From Cyclaneusma minus (Eukaryota > Ascomycota > Leotiomycetes > Marthamycetales > Marthamycetaceae): 64,000 nucleotides of DNA. This document shows, piece after piece, positions 23,827 through 40,073 of this stretch (the stretch's first letter is position 1; every line of letters starts with the position of its first letter). The translations under genes and the position numbers were made by a program. The stretch covers positions 496,001 through 560,000 of the forward strand of contig JAKZHN010000004.1 of the NCBI GenBank assembly GCA_037179335.1, in the 5' to 3' direction. Below the pieces are notes generated by a model. That model had not been told where the DNA came from, made no database searches, and worked only from the letters and a program-made list of their open reading frames with translations.

Positions 23827-26800
23827 CTTTCCTATAAAATTAGCCAGTTTCTTATAATCTTATATAATAAATTTTAGCATTTTTATAAACTCTTTAAATT
23901 TAATTTAATAAAACGGCTTTATTAATCCGTCCGCTATTATTTTATTTATAAAAATATACTTATTTATAAATTTCTCTTTTTTTTTAAAATTTCAAATAAA
24001 ATAAAATATTATATTTATATATTTAAAGCATTTATATATTGAAAGCATTTATAAATTTTCAAATTTTTAATTATATAAAAAGAGCCTTAATTATTTTTAA
24101 GCATATAAATAAATTATAAATTCTTTTTAATAAATTAAAAAAATCCCAAATTTTTAAAAATTTAATTAAGCCATTAGCCCTATTTAGCATAGCTAAATAA
24201 AGCAATATATTTAAATTCGATTGAAAGTATAAAAATACACTATTAGTTTTTGCTTTTTTATAATATTAATTTGCTATAAAATATAGCAATAATTTTAAAT
24301 ACGCTTGTTTAATTAATTTTATCGCTAATTTAGCTAAAATTTAAATAAACCACCAATTTATAATATACTTTTTTAAAATTATACTATATTTTATAAAAAG
24401 TTATTAAATTAATATAGCATAACAAATTTTGAAAAATATAGCTATAATAAATTAATGAATTGCTTATATATTAAATTAGTTTCTTAATTGCAAAAGCAAT
24501 ATTTAAATAAAAAAAAAACCATAATAAATATAAGGCTTTTAATAATTTACTAATATTTTTTTAATATTTATACGCTTATTATGAGGGGCAAAAAAATTAA
24601 AGGCTTTATAATTATTTATAAAAATACGCTTAATTAAAAATCGGAATTTAGCTATATTAAACTTTTTTAGCATTTGGCAAAAATATTATTTCTAATTAAA
24701 ATAAAAGATTTTAGCCTTTCGGTTTTTTCTCACTCTTATACCAAAAATCTTAAAAATCTCCCCTAGATTTTTAGTATTAAATTAAAAAACAAAACTGAAA
24801 ATAAAACCGAATAAGCTTTTTTTTATTACAGGCAATTATAATAATATCGTTAATATATACCAAAAAAATAATATTATATTCCGGATATTTATAAATATAA
24901 AACTTTGCAAGGCTTCAAATAAAACCCCATTGCTTTAATGTTTTTCATAAGCAAATTTCAATTTCTAGCTGTTTATTTTAAATTATATAAGCTTTTAAAA
25001 ACCCGAAAAATATAATTTGGTAAAATAATAAGTTTTCTAAAAACACTCAAATAAATTTTAAATATTATTTTGGCTTTAATAAAGGCATTTTTAATATTAA
25101 ATTATTTACACTTAAAATTCTTTTAAAAAATAATAAAAAGAAAAGAAAAACAATCCATATAAATAATTGGGGCAAAAGTATCGGTATAATTTTTACCAAA
25201 TATCTAGCTAAAATTTTGGGCCTTTAATTAAGATTTAAATTATTTAATAATTCTATTAATTTGAATTTTAATAATATATATTTATTTAATAAAAACCAAT
25301 TTTTTTTAGCTTTTTAATATACTTTTATATTCCGTTTTATATTAAAAAATTTAACTTTTTAATTATAATAAGCTTTTATTATTTATAATATAAATTCTTA
25401 TAATTAACGGCTTTTTTATAAAATTAAAAAAATTTAATTTGTAGATTTCTATTATTAAAAAATATTTTTTTATAATTAAATTTATAAAGTTTTTAATATC
25501 GTTAATATTATAATTAATATACGCAATTATAATTTAAATAATTTTATAAAGCTTTATATTATAGCCAGCAATTTTAAAATTAATTTTTTCCTTTTATTAT
25601 TTAGCATTATTTTTTATAAAATATAGCTTAGCCTTAAAAGCCAAAATATTATTTGCAAAAGAAAAAGAATTAAAAAAATTAAAAACTCCAAAAACATCCA
25701 AAATAGCATTATTGTTATTAATTTTAATATAATTGCTTATTGAAATAAAAGCGGAAATTTTTATATAAAAAACTAATAAAAGCTTCTAAATAAATCATCT
25801 CTTTTTTTCTTAAGCAATATTTTTAATTTTCTATTAAACTTCAATTATTTCTTAGGCTTAATATTTAACCAATTTAAATCATTAAAGTTATTAATGAAAT
25901 TAATAAAAAATAAAGCTATAAGCGTATCCAATATTATAAAACTTAATACGTCCAATATTATAAAAATTGGTATAAATAGTGGCACGTTTTAAATTGCAAT
26001 CGATATATTATATTATAGCACCTTTAATATACTATATTATAGCATTTTTAATATACTATATTATAATTTATTTTATATATTATATTACAGCATTTCCAAT
26101 ATATTAAAAATTGGCCTATTTAATAAATTAAATTATAATCTTTCTAATATATTAAAAATTGGCCTATTTAGTAAATTAAGCTGCGGTAAATTATTCAATA
26201 TATATTATAGCAAAATACTAAATTTACCATTAATAGCCTTTAAATTTTTTATAGCATTGGTATTTAATTTTTTAATATTAAAGCCCTTTTTTCTTTTTTT
26301 ACCTATAGGGTTTCGCTATTTTTATTTAATTATTGTATTGTAATTATTCAAAATTTCCCAAATTTTTAAATCAAGTTTTAATTCCGATTTAAATTTCCAA
26401 ACTTTAATTTTATTTATATAATATATATTCCCCAATTCTAAAAAATAAATTTTAAATTATTTTATAATAATATTAAAATATTTTATAAAAATACCAAAAC
26501 AACCAATATTAACAAGCTTATAATATAATTAATTTTTAAAAACAATTTTTAAATTAAAACAAAAAGCATATAAAAATCCAAATATCCTAATATTATTAAT
26601 AAAAAATAAAAAACCGCTCCAAGTTTTTTTAAGGCTAATAAAATAGCCTTTAATAATTAAGCCAATAAAAATGCAATTGCAAATATAAGCATTATATTTA
26701 ATATCTTTATCCCAAAATTTTAATAGCAGTTTTACCTTTTTAAATAAAGCTTAAATATTCGTTTCCAATTATTAAATTCCTTATTTTATATGTTTATTTT

Positions 26801-29305
26801 AATAAAATAAAGCTAGTATAATAAATTGCGCTTTAATTCTCTTGGTATAAGCCTATTGCTTAATTGCTTTAAAAAAGTTAAAAGCATTATTATTATAAAT
26901 TGCTCTAATTTTTTTTAAATTAGGTTTTAATTTATAAAATCTATTTTTAAAAAATTTAAATAATATTATTTTTAATAGCCAATAAAATAATCTAAACTTT
27001 TTATATAAAACTATTAATAATATATAAAAAACACGGATTTTTATAAAAGAAATAAAAAAAAGTCTAATAATATTAAATTAAAAAAATGCAAATTTAATGG
27101 TTTTATATAATTTTGGTTTTTTTTGTAAAACATATTTTTAAATTTAATAAAAGCATATATTTAATAGGCTTTATAATTAGCTAAAAAATGGATTTTAGTA
27201 AGCTTTGCTAATATAATAGCCTTATAAATATTGCCAATTATAATATTATTAAAATAGCAAAATCTCCTATATTATAAACTAAAAATATTTAGCTTTAAAA
27301 ATATAAAAATTTTAAATTTTTAAAAAAAGGAAAAAATTATAAAAAAAGCATTAATTATAATAATATTTCCTTTAGCAATAAAGGCATAGCCTTTATATTT
27401 TTAATTTATATTAAATATAATATATAATTTATAATAGCGCTAATAATCTAGTTATTTAATTTGTTTTTATAAATATTGTATTTTATTAAAATAATTTAAT
27501 AAATCAATTGAATATAATTTTCGGCCCAAAATTAAATTAATTCTAAATTTTGAAATAAAAAAAATATTTTTTAAAAATAATAATAATTTATTTAAATGTT
27601 TAATCATTGCAATATTTTAATAAATAGTTTATAATATCTCTTTATTAATCTTTATAATATATAGTAATATTAGTTTTTTAGTTATTTAAAAAAGAATGGT
27701 TAAATATATATAATAATCCGTTAATATTTAAAACCTAAATAAAAGGGATAGCTTTATTAATTAGCTTACAGCTAATATAAGCAATTTTCTCGTTTTTAAA
27801 ATTAAATAAAATTTTGACAATATTGTTATTTTGGGAATTGTTATTAATTTTAGCAGTATAACCGCTAAACCTTTTACCAAGCTTATTAGCAAAGCAAGCT
27901 TTTTTCTTTATTTTTTTATTTTTGGCATTATTATAATAAATTTATTTGAAAAAAAAAATAGCAAAAAAAAGCAATAATAACGCTTAAAAGAATTAAAATA
28001 AAAACAAAAATAATAATTATAAAGCTTGGTTTTTAAAAAAAGCTTGAAATTATATATTAAGTATTAATTAGCAAAACAATTAATATAGCTTTTTTTTAAA
28101 AAACAATAGCAAATAAAATAAGCATTATTATAAAAATTGCAAAAATCAAATTTATTAATTTTATTTTATTAAAACCGCTTTCCAATTTTGGCAATAAAAG
28201 CATGGTTTTTATTATTGGCAATTATTATACGCTATTTTTTTTAAAAAAAATTATTATGGTATTAATTAATATAAAAATATTAATTATAATAATATAATTA
28301 TTGGAAAAACCTTGGCTAAAATAAAAAAATAAAATTTTATTGCTATAAATTCCGGTATAAAATTTATTAGCAAATATCAGCTTGCATTAAAGCTTGTAAA
28401 GCTTATTTTAAGCAAAGCAAAAAATAATACTATTGCCCCAAATAAAAATTTGAATTTTAATAATATATATTAAACTAAAAATAATACTAAACTTTATATA
28501 TTTTCTTTTCAAATAATTTTATAAGCTTTTCGCAATATTATATTTATTAAAAAAAAAAATTGGAAAAACCTTTAAATAAAAAACTAGTAATTTGGCTTTG
28601 ATTTTTTTATATTTTTTTGCAATTTTAATATTTAAAATAGCCTTTTTATTTTGCGTAATATTTTTTTTTAATTTATTACTAAGCTTGTTAATTTAATTTT
28701 TAATTAATATAGCAATAAATATAAACAATTTTAAATCGGTTTTTAAAATGCCAAACTTAATAAAGAATTTGCTATTATTATTAATAATTTTAAAAACAAA
28801 AGCAATACCAATATATTTAAAAATATTTTTTTAATAATAAATTATATATTTTTTCCATTAAAGCGGATTTTTATATTGCGAAACCAAATTTTAGAATTAG
28901 TTTTTAATAGTATTAAAAACGCCTTTTCGGTTTTCTCGTTATTAAATATATTAGCAAATATAAAAATAAAAGCAATTGGCTAAATATATATATATATATA
29001 AAAGCTCCTATTTAGCTTTTAGAAATAACTAGCAAAATAGCCTTTCAATCGGCCGGTTAAATTATAAAAAAAACCCTTTTATTAATTTTAATAAATTTCA
29101 TAAAATACTATAATAGGGTCGGAAAAAAAATACAAAAAAACCCTTATATTAATTTTAATTGTTTTGCAATAAATTATAACATTGAAAAAAGAAAATCTAT
29201 TAAAATGCAAAATGTTTATTGGAATAATATTAAAAAATTAATTAATACAATATTAATTATTTATTTAAAAGCTTATGCAATCCTGGGCTTAAAATTTATT
29301 AAAAA

Positions 29306-29475
29306 TAAATAAATATAAAAATATAAAAAACGTTATATTATGCTTAAAAAAACTAAAATAGCTGGCATTCCAAAATAAGGATATTTTTATTATACGGACG
29401 CTAATCTCCTTTAGGTCTAGCTATTACACGTGATAGCTATTTTACGGTGGCTGCTATTGCATTTATTTCTCAACA
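29306..29475 (-). repeat. Copia-B LTR, right copy (5' LTR on minus)
   Basis: Partner of 23657-23826. It keeps more G+C than the left copy (for example acacgtgatagc against atacgtaatggc), so the two LTRs were mutated unequally. Confidence 0.7.
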
Positions 29476-32400
29476 TTTAAAATAGTAATGAATTATGCCA
29501 AAATAGGCTTGTATTTTAATTAAATATAATTTTTAAAATATAATTATAAATTCATCCTGTTTATAAATTAAATCAATATTTAAAAAGCGCTCAATTTTAC
29601 CCAAATTCTTTATATTAAATCTGGAATTAATTTTAATTTTAAAGGCTATAATAATGTTTTTAATTGGTTTAAAAATAAGGAAATCGTTAATATAAATAAT
29701 TAAAAATAGGTTTTAATTATTCCTTATAAATATATAGGGGTTTAAATTTACGGGTTTAAAATGTAGGATTTTTAAAGACTTATTTAATATATTTTACCAA
29801 AGTATAAAATATTACTTAAAATTAGAAAAAGCTTCAAATAGCTTGTAAATTAAGTTTTTTTAAAAAAAACATATGAAGCTATTTAATAAATAGTTTTTTA
29901 AGAATTAGGGCATTAAACAAAGCTATTATTATATTTATTTAATATACCAGCCAAGTTTTAATAATTATAAAAGCTATAGGGATTTTTAAAAAGGCTAATT
30001 CAATAATATTAATATAGGTTTTGGTATATTTTTTTTAAAACTTTTAAAAAACGTCCTTAATTATTTATTTGGCTGTATAAAGGCTATTAGTTTTAATAAT
30101 ATAAGTTTAGCGTTTTTTTGAAATGAATTTATTAAGTTTTTTAATTGCTAATTTATAAATCAAGCGCTAAATTTTATAAAATTAAAAAAGAAATCCAATT
30201 TATAGCATTTTTTTTATTTTTTTTTATTTAAACTATTAAATAGCTTTAGCATAATTATAAAACATATTAGATTGGGTAAAAGCATTTATAATAATATAGC
30301 AAATATATTGCTGTTTTTTTAAAAAGGCTAAATAAGCATATTATTTTTTATTAAAGCGCTTATTTTTGCATTAATTTTTATTATTTTAAATACTGAATTT
30401 TATAGCCGGCTAAAAAAAAGAACTTTTTTTAATTAGTAAACTAGCTTCAAATTGCTTAAAAACAAATTTAAATGACTTAGTAAAAATAATCGGAATATTT
30501 AATTATTAGGTTTTTAGCTATAAAAATATAATTTATTGCTTTTTTATATTAAAGCTGAAATTAGAGATATTGAATTTAATTTTTAAAAATGCTATTGTTT
30601 TTAAATTATAATATTTATAGCTTATAAATATATTTGCAATTGATTTTTCCAGAATTGCCTTAGCTAAATTAAATTATATTATTAAATTAGGCATTAAAAT
30701 TAAGGCTTTTATAAAATCCAGTTTTTTGGTTTTTAATCGATTATTTAAAAATTGTAAAAAATATTAAAATAGCAAATATATTTATTAAATATAATATAAA
30801 ATATATTTGTTTTTGTTTTGCATTTAAAAAAATAGATAATATAAATTTTAAAGCTTTAATAGCCAAATAAAATACCAAATTTAGCTTTAGCCGCTATTTT
30901 ATTGGCTATTATAATTTATTTTAAAAATATAAATAAATATTTAATATTTTAGTATATATAAATATAAAATATTAGACTTAATAATTTTGCCGAATAAATT
31001 TTTTATAAACTTGCTAATAAAACTTTAAAAGCTAAATAAGGCTAAGACTATTTAATTATAAATATAAATAATTCTTTTTAAAATTAGGTTTCAATAAAAA
31101 TATAGCTTTAAATATTTTAAATATAAATTTTTTAATTTTTTAATACAGATTTTAATTGTTTTTAATTAGTTTATTTTATTTAAAAATATAAATGCTAATA
31201 ATTTTTAAAATCTAATTATTTTTGGCTATATAAGGTTTAAATCTTTTAATACTATATTTAATATTATTATCCAGCCTTTAAATAGCAATTTTATAGCTAA
31301 ATTGGATTTTAATATAGGCGGAATATTAAATTATAGTATTTTAGACTTTAAATTCGATAGCAAAACTATAGCATTTGCAAAAATGGATTAAATTATTAAT
31401 AAAATTAATTTCGTTTTTTTTGGACTTTAAAAACTTTAATTTCAAATAAATTAATATAAATTTTAAAAAATAATTGTAAAATTTTATTAGGGCTTTTTTT
31501 AAAAATAATTTATTGCCTTTACCTAATTTCCAAGGTATATAAAAGTTTTTATTATTATTTTAAAATTGCCTTTAATATTAATATTTTCAATAATGGCTTA
31601 AGCTTTTCTAATTTTATTATAAAAAATATGGCCCAATTCTTTATACCAAAGCTTTATATTTTTAAATTTTATTTAAATTTTGGAAATACTATATAAAGCT
31701 TTAAAGTTTAAAGCGTTTATAAGCTAAATTTTATAATTAATAATTTATAAAGCTTTAAAATCGTTTGCTAAATTGCGAATAAAATTATTTCTATTATTAA
31801 AATAATAATAAGGCTTAATTGCCTTTATAAAAAATGAATTAAAAAAACTATTGGTTTAATAAATACAGTTTTTTTTAAAAACAATTAAAGCTGCTATTAA
31901 AAAAATAAACAATTAAATAAATATTATTATAATAAATGGCTATAATAAATTTATTGCTAGTCTTATAAATTTTAGGCATTTTTACAGCCTTTTAAATAAT
32001 AAATAGCTTTTTGTAAATATAGATATAATAGTTTGCTTTAATATTCAAAATTTAAAAAGCTGGAAAAAAAAGACTTCGGTATTAAAAACAATATAAGCGC
32101 AGTTGTTTTTTATAAAATAATAATTTTGCTGGGCAAATAATTAATGGTTTTTAAAAAGAATAACGCAATTGCGGTTTTTATTAAATTTGAATGGATTATT
32201 TTAAATGCTATTAAAAATATTATTAAAATATTTAATTTAATAAGGCTCATTTTGGTATTTTAAATTATATACATTGCAAATAAAATTAGAGTTTTAATTG
32301 CTTGTGCTATTCTTTTTGTTTTTTTTTATAATTTTTAAATTAATTTTCGGCACCTTTAGTTTTACTATTATATTTTTTAAAATTATTATTTTTAATTCTA

Positions 32401-32826
32401 TTTTTTTAAAAATTTTATTACACTGTTAAAACACTAGCGCGTAATTATTATAATTAGCTTTAAAAGCTTGATTTTCGGCATTTTTATAAATATTAATTAA
32501 ATTAAGCTTATTTTTATTTTTAATTATTTGCGCGTTAGTAAAAATTCGATTTATCCAAATAAAATAAAATAATTAAAGCTTGGCTAAAAAATATATAGTA
32601 ATAAATTGGTTGCCAAAATTAATATTTAAATTTTTAAAAGTAGTATAAATAGTTTAAAATACAATAATAAAGTAATTTATATTATTAAAATTTTAAATTT
32701 AAATGTTAAATAGGCGCAAAATAATGGAAATTTAAAATGCGAGGCCTTTTGTTTTATAATGCTTGCAAAGAATATTTTATTAAATAGCAAAACTCTTAAT
32801 CTTTTGCAATAGCTTTATAGAACTAT

Positions 32827-33049
32827 TGTCACACGGGGCCGAGGAGGGCGCCCTGCGGGCACCCATAAGGCACATGTGCTGAAGGTATGCAAAAGGTAAG
32901 CATTGCTTATTCAAAAAGCTAAATAAGGCTTTTAATATATAATATTTAAATACTGCTATTTTTATTTAAAAAAATAGCGGCTATCTTTTATAGCTAAAAA
33001 GATATATAATGCATTTTTATTTATTAATTTATTTTTAACTATTATAATA
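32827..33049 (+). repeat. Gypsy 5' LTR
   Basis: Begins TGTCACACGG and ends ATTATAATA. The first 65 bp are GC-rich and look unmutated, while the rest is AT-shifted. It matches the right LTR once C-to-T and G-to-A changes are allowed. Confidence 0.85.
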
Positions 33050-36000
33050 AAATAGCCGCTTTTATTTTAAAAGGCAATAATTTAGCAAAATAATAATTAT
33101 TTAATTTATTAGCCGCAAATTTAGCAGTAATTCTATATGTATAATTTTTATTAAAAGCTTTAAAACCCAATTTTGCCTAATTTTAAAAAAGCTTAATATT
33201 AATAGCAATATTAATAAAACTTATATACCAAATTAAAAATTTATATTTAATAAAGGCAATAATATATTTATTAATAATATTAATAAATATATTTCTAATA
33301 TTAATAATTAAAAATAATTTAAAAGCCTTTTTGTATTAAATTAAAAATTATTTAATAGCTTTTTCTTTAGCTAAATAGCTAATTTATTAATATAAATTAG
33401 CCTAGGCAAGTTTAAACTTAAAGCGCCTTAGCTCAAAATACGGGTATATTACGCAAAAATAAAGTCAATTAAGCTTTTGCTTTTAATTTAATAAATTATT
33501 TAGAAATTTAAAATCAAAAAGAAAATTGCAAAATTGCAAATTAAAATTATAATTTTTATTTATAAATATAGCTTATTTGGTTTAAATTTTAATAATAAAC
33601 AATTAATTATTAAAAATATTTATATATTTAAAGATTTTTATATATTTAATATTAAGCTATATTATATGTATAATATATATAAATATTATAAATAGTTTAA
33701 TTGCCTATAAAATTATTTTAATATGCAATTTTATTTTATTTTTTAAAAAATAGTATAATTTATATTTATTATATTTTAATTACGCTTAAAAGTTATATAT
33801 ATTTTATATAATAATATTATTAAATAAATTAAAAATTAAAAATTTAACATTAAATATAATAAATATAAAGCAATAATATATATTATATATATTAAACCAA
33901 TTTATTAAAAAGCCAAAAAAAAGAATTATTGCAAAATAAAAATCTTGCTTTTTTATGTAGACAAAAAAATTATATTTTTTAATAATTAATGTATTTCTAA
34001 ATTTTATTTTTAAATAAAGCAATTAATTATAAATCAATATATAATATATATTTAATATAATTAAAAAATATTAGATAAAACCATAGGCCTAGTTTAAAAT
34101 TTAAAATATAAAATATATTTAACATAAATAATTTAAAATTTAAAATATAAAATATATTTAACATAAATAATTTAAAAAAACAATATAATAATTATGATAA
34201 ATTATAAAATTTAAAAAATAATATAGTAATTTAACATTAAATTAATTATAAAAATAAAAAAAACAATTATTATTAAAATAAAAATTAATAATATAGCTAA
34301 AATCAATATTGGGTTTTTTTATATTTTAATTGCGGTTTTAATAATTATAGCTTATTTAATTGCCTTTATAAAACAAAGCTTAAATATAAAGCCTATAAAT
34401 ATAAATAGCCTAATAACAAAATATATATTTTAAATAATAATAATTTTAATGGCTATAAAAAAAAGGCCAATTATATAAAAATAGCTTTGATTATAGCCAA
34501 AATTATAATAATTATAATTTAAATAAATATAATTGAGGTTTTTTTATAAAAGCTGCAAAACTAAAATCCCTAATTTTATAAATTATAAATATAAATATAA
34601 TAATTGAAAAATAATTACTAATAATTAAAAAAAATTACTAATAATTAAAAAAATTTACTAATAATTAAAAAAACTTACTAATAATTAAAAAAGAATTACT
34701 AATAATTATTTAATTTAACGATTTTTTTAAAAAATAAAAATATATAATAATCAATTGCCTAATTATAATTAATATTTAAAATATAATTTCGCTTTTGTTT
34801 TTATTAATAATAAATTTTAAAAAACATTATTAATATTTATAAAAAAATACAAATAAATTAACATATATATATAATATTTATAAATTTATTTTTTTAATAG
34901 AAATAAAATAAGAATTAAATAATATTATAAAGATTTTATTAAAAATTTTAATAATAAAAATAATATAAAAAATTAAAGCATTAAAATATATAAAATATTT
35001 GCATATTTATATAATTTGCTTTTAAATATATTTTGGTTTAAATAAATCAATAATAAATATTATACTTAGGCTAAAATTAGCTTTATTTATAAATACTAAA
35101 TTAAATATAAAATTATTGCTTAAAATAAGCTGGATAAATTAAAAAAGCTAAATATAATAATTTATATTTTAAATATAATAAATAAAATATTATTATATAT
35201 AAAATATTTTATATATAAAAATTAAAGATATAATATTTCATAAAATAAATAAAAAGCTATTCTTTTTAAAAAAGATTATAAACTTAAATAAAAAGTTTAT
35301 TATATATATATTAAATAAAATATTAAAGTTTTAATAAAAACAAAACTTAATATGCTTTTAAAGCTATAAATTTTTAAATATTAAAACTACTTGTAAAACA
35401 TATATAGCAAAATCAAAAAAAAAAAAAAAAGAATTAACATATAAACAATTATAAAAAATTAAGCTATTTTAATAATATTTTTAATATAATAAAAGCTAAT
35501 ATATTATTTATATATTTTAGTTAAAATTATATTATAAAAACTTAAAATAAATTTATTTTATTAATTCCTTTAGAAGCTATTTAAAAAATAGCTAATTATA
35601 TTAAAAAAAATCAATAATATATTAATAAAAAGCTAAATTTATAAATTAAAAGACCTAAGAAAAGCTTTTATATTATTTATAGTTAAAACAAATAATAGCT
35701 TGCGCTTATATATTAATTATAAAAAATTAAATAATATTATTATTAAAAATTGCTGCTTACTGTTTTTAATTAATAAAGTTTTAGCTAAATTAAAAAAAGC
35801 GAAAATTTTTATTAAGCTAAATTTTAAAAATATATATTCTAAATTATATATATATATATATATATAAAAGCATTTTATATAAAATATAGCTATTTTAAAT
35901 ATTTAATAATATTATTTAAACTAATAAATATATTAGCTATATTTTAAATTTATATAGATATAATTTTTTAATTTTTTTTTAAATATTATTATAATAATTT

Positions 36001-39000
36001 TTTTAATAGGTTTTTTTTAGCAAATATAAAAAACGTATTTAAAAAGCTATAAGAATATTTTTTTATAAAAACTTTTTTTTAAAGTAAATAAAATTTTATT
36101 TTTCGGCTTTATAATAAAAGACAATAGCGTATATATAATGCCGGAAAAAATATGCATTATTTAAAAATAATTTATATTAATTATATATATGAAATTGCAA
36201 TTGTCTTCCAAATAAGCTAGGTTTTATAAATAATTTATTTATTAATAATACATATAAAAGAAAAGTTTATTTAAATAGCTTTTAAAAGCGTAAAAAACTT
36301 TTTAGTATATTAAAAATATAGTTATAAATAAGCTAATATTGCAATATTTTAATTTTATAAAATATTTTTAAATTATATATAATACTTTTAAATTTGCAAT
36401 ATTAATTTTTTTAAAATAATTTAAACATTTAAATAATTTAATGCAATATTATTAATATTTAATAGCTTTTTGATTTTATAAATTAATTAATATAAGATTA
36501 ATATATTAAATGCATAATATTAACTTGCATACAATCATAAAAAGCTTTTAATATTAAAATCAATATATTAAAAATATATATTATAAAATTATAATATTTT
36601 TGAATTATAATACTTTGCATTATTTTATAAATATTATAAATTTTAATAAATATTAAATAAAATAAATTATAAAATTAAAATTTTATAATTTTAATATTAA
36701 ATATATTGCGGAAATTAAAAATTTTATTAATTTTTTATTTTATAGGCTAAATTATAAAAAGGCAATAAAACCTGCTTAAGCAAAAGTATTAAACGGATTT
36801 TTGCTTATATTATAGTAAAAGCTTTATTCTTTATTTAATTATATTAAATATATAATTTTTAAAATATATAATTGCTTTTCTAAATATAATAATTATATTT
36901 TAATTAAAACTATTAAATTCAAAAATTAATATTATATATTCTATTTATACATTATAAATATAAATTTCCAAATAAAAAATTATATTTTATTTAGACTGTA
37001 AAAGTTTAAAAGCCAAAATAATTAAGACAAATTTTATAATTAGTTTTAAAGCGTAAAAAAATATATATATAATAAATATATAAAAATAAATAATATCAAT
37101 TTCAAAATAATATATTATATAAAAAACCCGAATTATATATTTTTGCAATAAATAAATTATATAATAAATTAATAGGCTATTTTAAAATAAAATAAATTTT
37201 AATTTTAATTTATTATAAATATTATTAACCGAATATAAAAACAAGCATCTAAAATTATATATATAATTGCTATATTTGCCAAGAAAATAAAATTTGCCAA
37301 TATATATTTTATCATTAATTATAATTTTTATTTTTAGCTAATAAATTATAAATATATTTATTATAAGATTTTGTCATAAATTTTCCAAAATTATAATATA
37401 TAGGCAAAATATGTAATATTATTTTAATAATAATAAATTATTATATTAAGGCTATATAATTTATATATATAATTAAAACTATTAATATATAATTTTTAAT
37501 AAAATTATTTATTTTATAAAGAATTCTAAAATTATTATATTTAATTATAGCTTTATATTTAATAAAATATTATAAAAAGCCTTTTATTATAAATTTTATA
37601 TAATATATAAATATATTATTATTTTTTATTTTGAAATAAATAAATAAAATAAATAAATAAACCAGATTTTAAAAGCTTATATATAATATTATTATAATAA
37701 TAATAAAATAAATTGAATAATTTAATTAGCTATAGTAAAATTTGCCTATAATAATATAAAGCAAAAAATATTACAATTTCTTTTTATAATATATAAATAT
37801 TATTTATATATTAATATATATTATTATAAAAATCAAAACAATACTATTAATAAATATAAAAAAAAGATATAAAACTATAAATTTTAATAAAAGAAATTGG
37901 TTTTTTTTATTTATTTAATATATATGCTTTAAGGCTAAAAAGCTAATAAAAAATTATATAAGCCTTTTTCTATTATTAAAAAAATAAAAATCCAAGCTTA
38001 TTTTTTAAAATTTCCATTTAAATTTTAATTAAAAAAAAATTATAATATTTTTTATATTAGTTTTTTAAAATTTATTAAGATACTTTAAAATAATATATAT
38101 AAATTATATTTTATAAATCTTAAAATTTTTAAAAGTAATTAAAAATAAATAATTAAAAAGATTATAGTATATATAAAATATATATATATAAAATTAAAAA
38201 TAAAAATAAAAACAACTATTGGCTTGAAAAAAACTTTAATTTTTTTTTAATAATTGTAAGCAAATTTCTTAAAAGAATATTAAAATTGGGTTATAATAAT
38301 AATGGAAAAATTATTAAAAAAACGCAAGCATTAAAACAAAATACCAAAAAGCCAATTTTAGCCTTATATTTAAATGGAAAATGCCCAATTATATGCAATA
38401 TTAAATAAAAATAAAAATACAAATATAAATTTAATTATTTTTTTAGATTTTAAATTAAAAAATTAAAAATTAGGCAAAAAGCTTAATTTAATTAAAAATT
38501 AAAAATTTTATATATTAAATAACCCAATTAAAAATAAGTATTATATAAAATAAATTTGGCCAATAAAATTAAAGAATTTATAATATTTTTAAATTTTAAT
38601 TTATATATATTAAATTTATAATTTTTACATTTTATATTATATTGCTAAAAATCCGGTCTTTTTTATATTAAAAACTATTATTACAACAATAATTAAAATT
38701 ATAATTTATTTATATTTTAATTAAATATTAAAAAAAAATTAAATAATATTAATTATTAATTATTATATATATTAAAATATAAATTGGAAAAATAATTTTA
38801 ATTAAAATTATTATTATAATTATGATATTTTTAAATACTTTACATATTTTATATTTTAAAAAATTAAAAATTAAAAAATTAAAAAAAATTAATAGCTTTT
38901 ATATTATTTTTTAATTAAATTAAATTATTATTATAATTAATATATTGATTTTTTAAAAAAGCTTAGATTTTAATATAACAATAATAGTAAAATACAAAAA

Positions 39001-40073
39001 TATTATAAGCTATATTAAATAAAGAAATTTAAATAACGGAACTTTCTAAAATAATAAATTAATTAATAAAAACAAATAAAAAAAGCAAAATATAAGCTTA
39101 TTATATATCAAAAGGGCTTATAATTATTGCAATAATAATTGTATTCAAAATTATTTGCAATTTAGCTATAAATATTAAAAACTTTATATATATATATATA
39201 TATAAGCTTTATATATAATAAATATAAATTTAAATTTAAAATACAAATATAGGCTTAATAAAATTGCAATTTAAATTTTATAATAAAATTGCAAATTCAA
39301 TACCATTATTATAATCATAATTAAAGTTTTTATTATATAGGGCTTAAAATAAACCGCTGCTAAAACTTTGTATTTTATAATCAAAAATATTAAAGGCTAT
39401 AATATTAAAATTAAAATAAAATAAAACAAAATTAAAAAAGGCCTAATTTTTATTAAAAAAATATATATTAAAAAATCTGTATAAATTAATAATAAAAAAA
39501 GCATAATAAAAATAAAAAAGTCGGCTTTATATAAATAACGCTTTAATAAAGCCTAATATAATTATTATAATAAAAGAAAACCTGGCCGAAAAATTAAAAA
39601 AAATCGAAATTAAAAATACAATTAAAAATTAATATATTATTATTATAAAAAATGCATAATACGCGTATAAAAAAATTAAAATTAAAATCAATCATTTAAA
39701 ATAAGCCGCCGCTATATTAATTTTTGAGAATTTATAAAAGAAATAAACGTAAAAGCGGAAAAAATATATATAAGTTAATAAAAATAATAAAATCCCAATG
39801 AATTTTAATATAAAAAAAGTTAAATAAAAATTAAATAAAAAATTAAAATTAATCAATAATAAATAATATAAATTATATATTAAAATAAAAATTTTAAAAA
39901 TTAGGCAAAAATAAATTTAAAAAAATTATTAATAATAGTAAATTAATAAAAGCTTATTAATTTATAAGGCTAAAATAAAAAGCCGAAATTAATAATTAAA
40001 GCTAAATATTAAATTACCGGAAAGCAAAACTTTGTATTCGGAAGCTTTAAGGCTTGAAGCTATAAAAAAAAAG

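Larger units (their letters stand above)
23657..29475 (-). mobile_element. Ty1/Copia retrotransposon 'B', RIP-degraded, nested in Copia-A
   Basis: Direct repeats of about 155-170 bp at roughly 23657-23826 and 29306-29475 bracket 5.8 kb; the two copies show C/T and G/A differences. On the minus strand the element shows the Copia reverse transcriptase landmarks: K-N-Y-T-D-T-F-A-P at about 25.2 kb and L-V-Y-I-N-D-I-I-I at 24860-24840. It splits Copia-A between reverse transcriptase (29.5 kb side) and RNase H (23.6 kb side), so it inserted later. I could not find a matching target-site duplication. Every frame is broken by stops. Confidence 0.75.

Noticed and set aside
33804..34022. 72-codon ORF in the AT-rich island (and similar ones at 39989-40186 and 46527-46727)
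   Set aside because: Compositionally extreme (Phe/Ile/Asn/Lys) frames inside RIP-degraded retroelement DNA; expected by chance.
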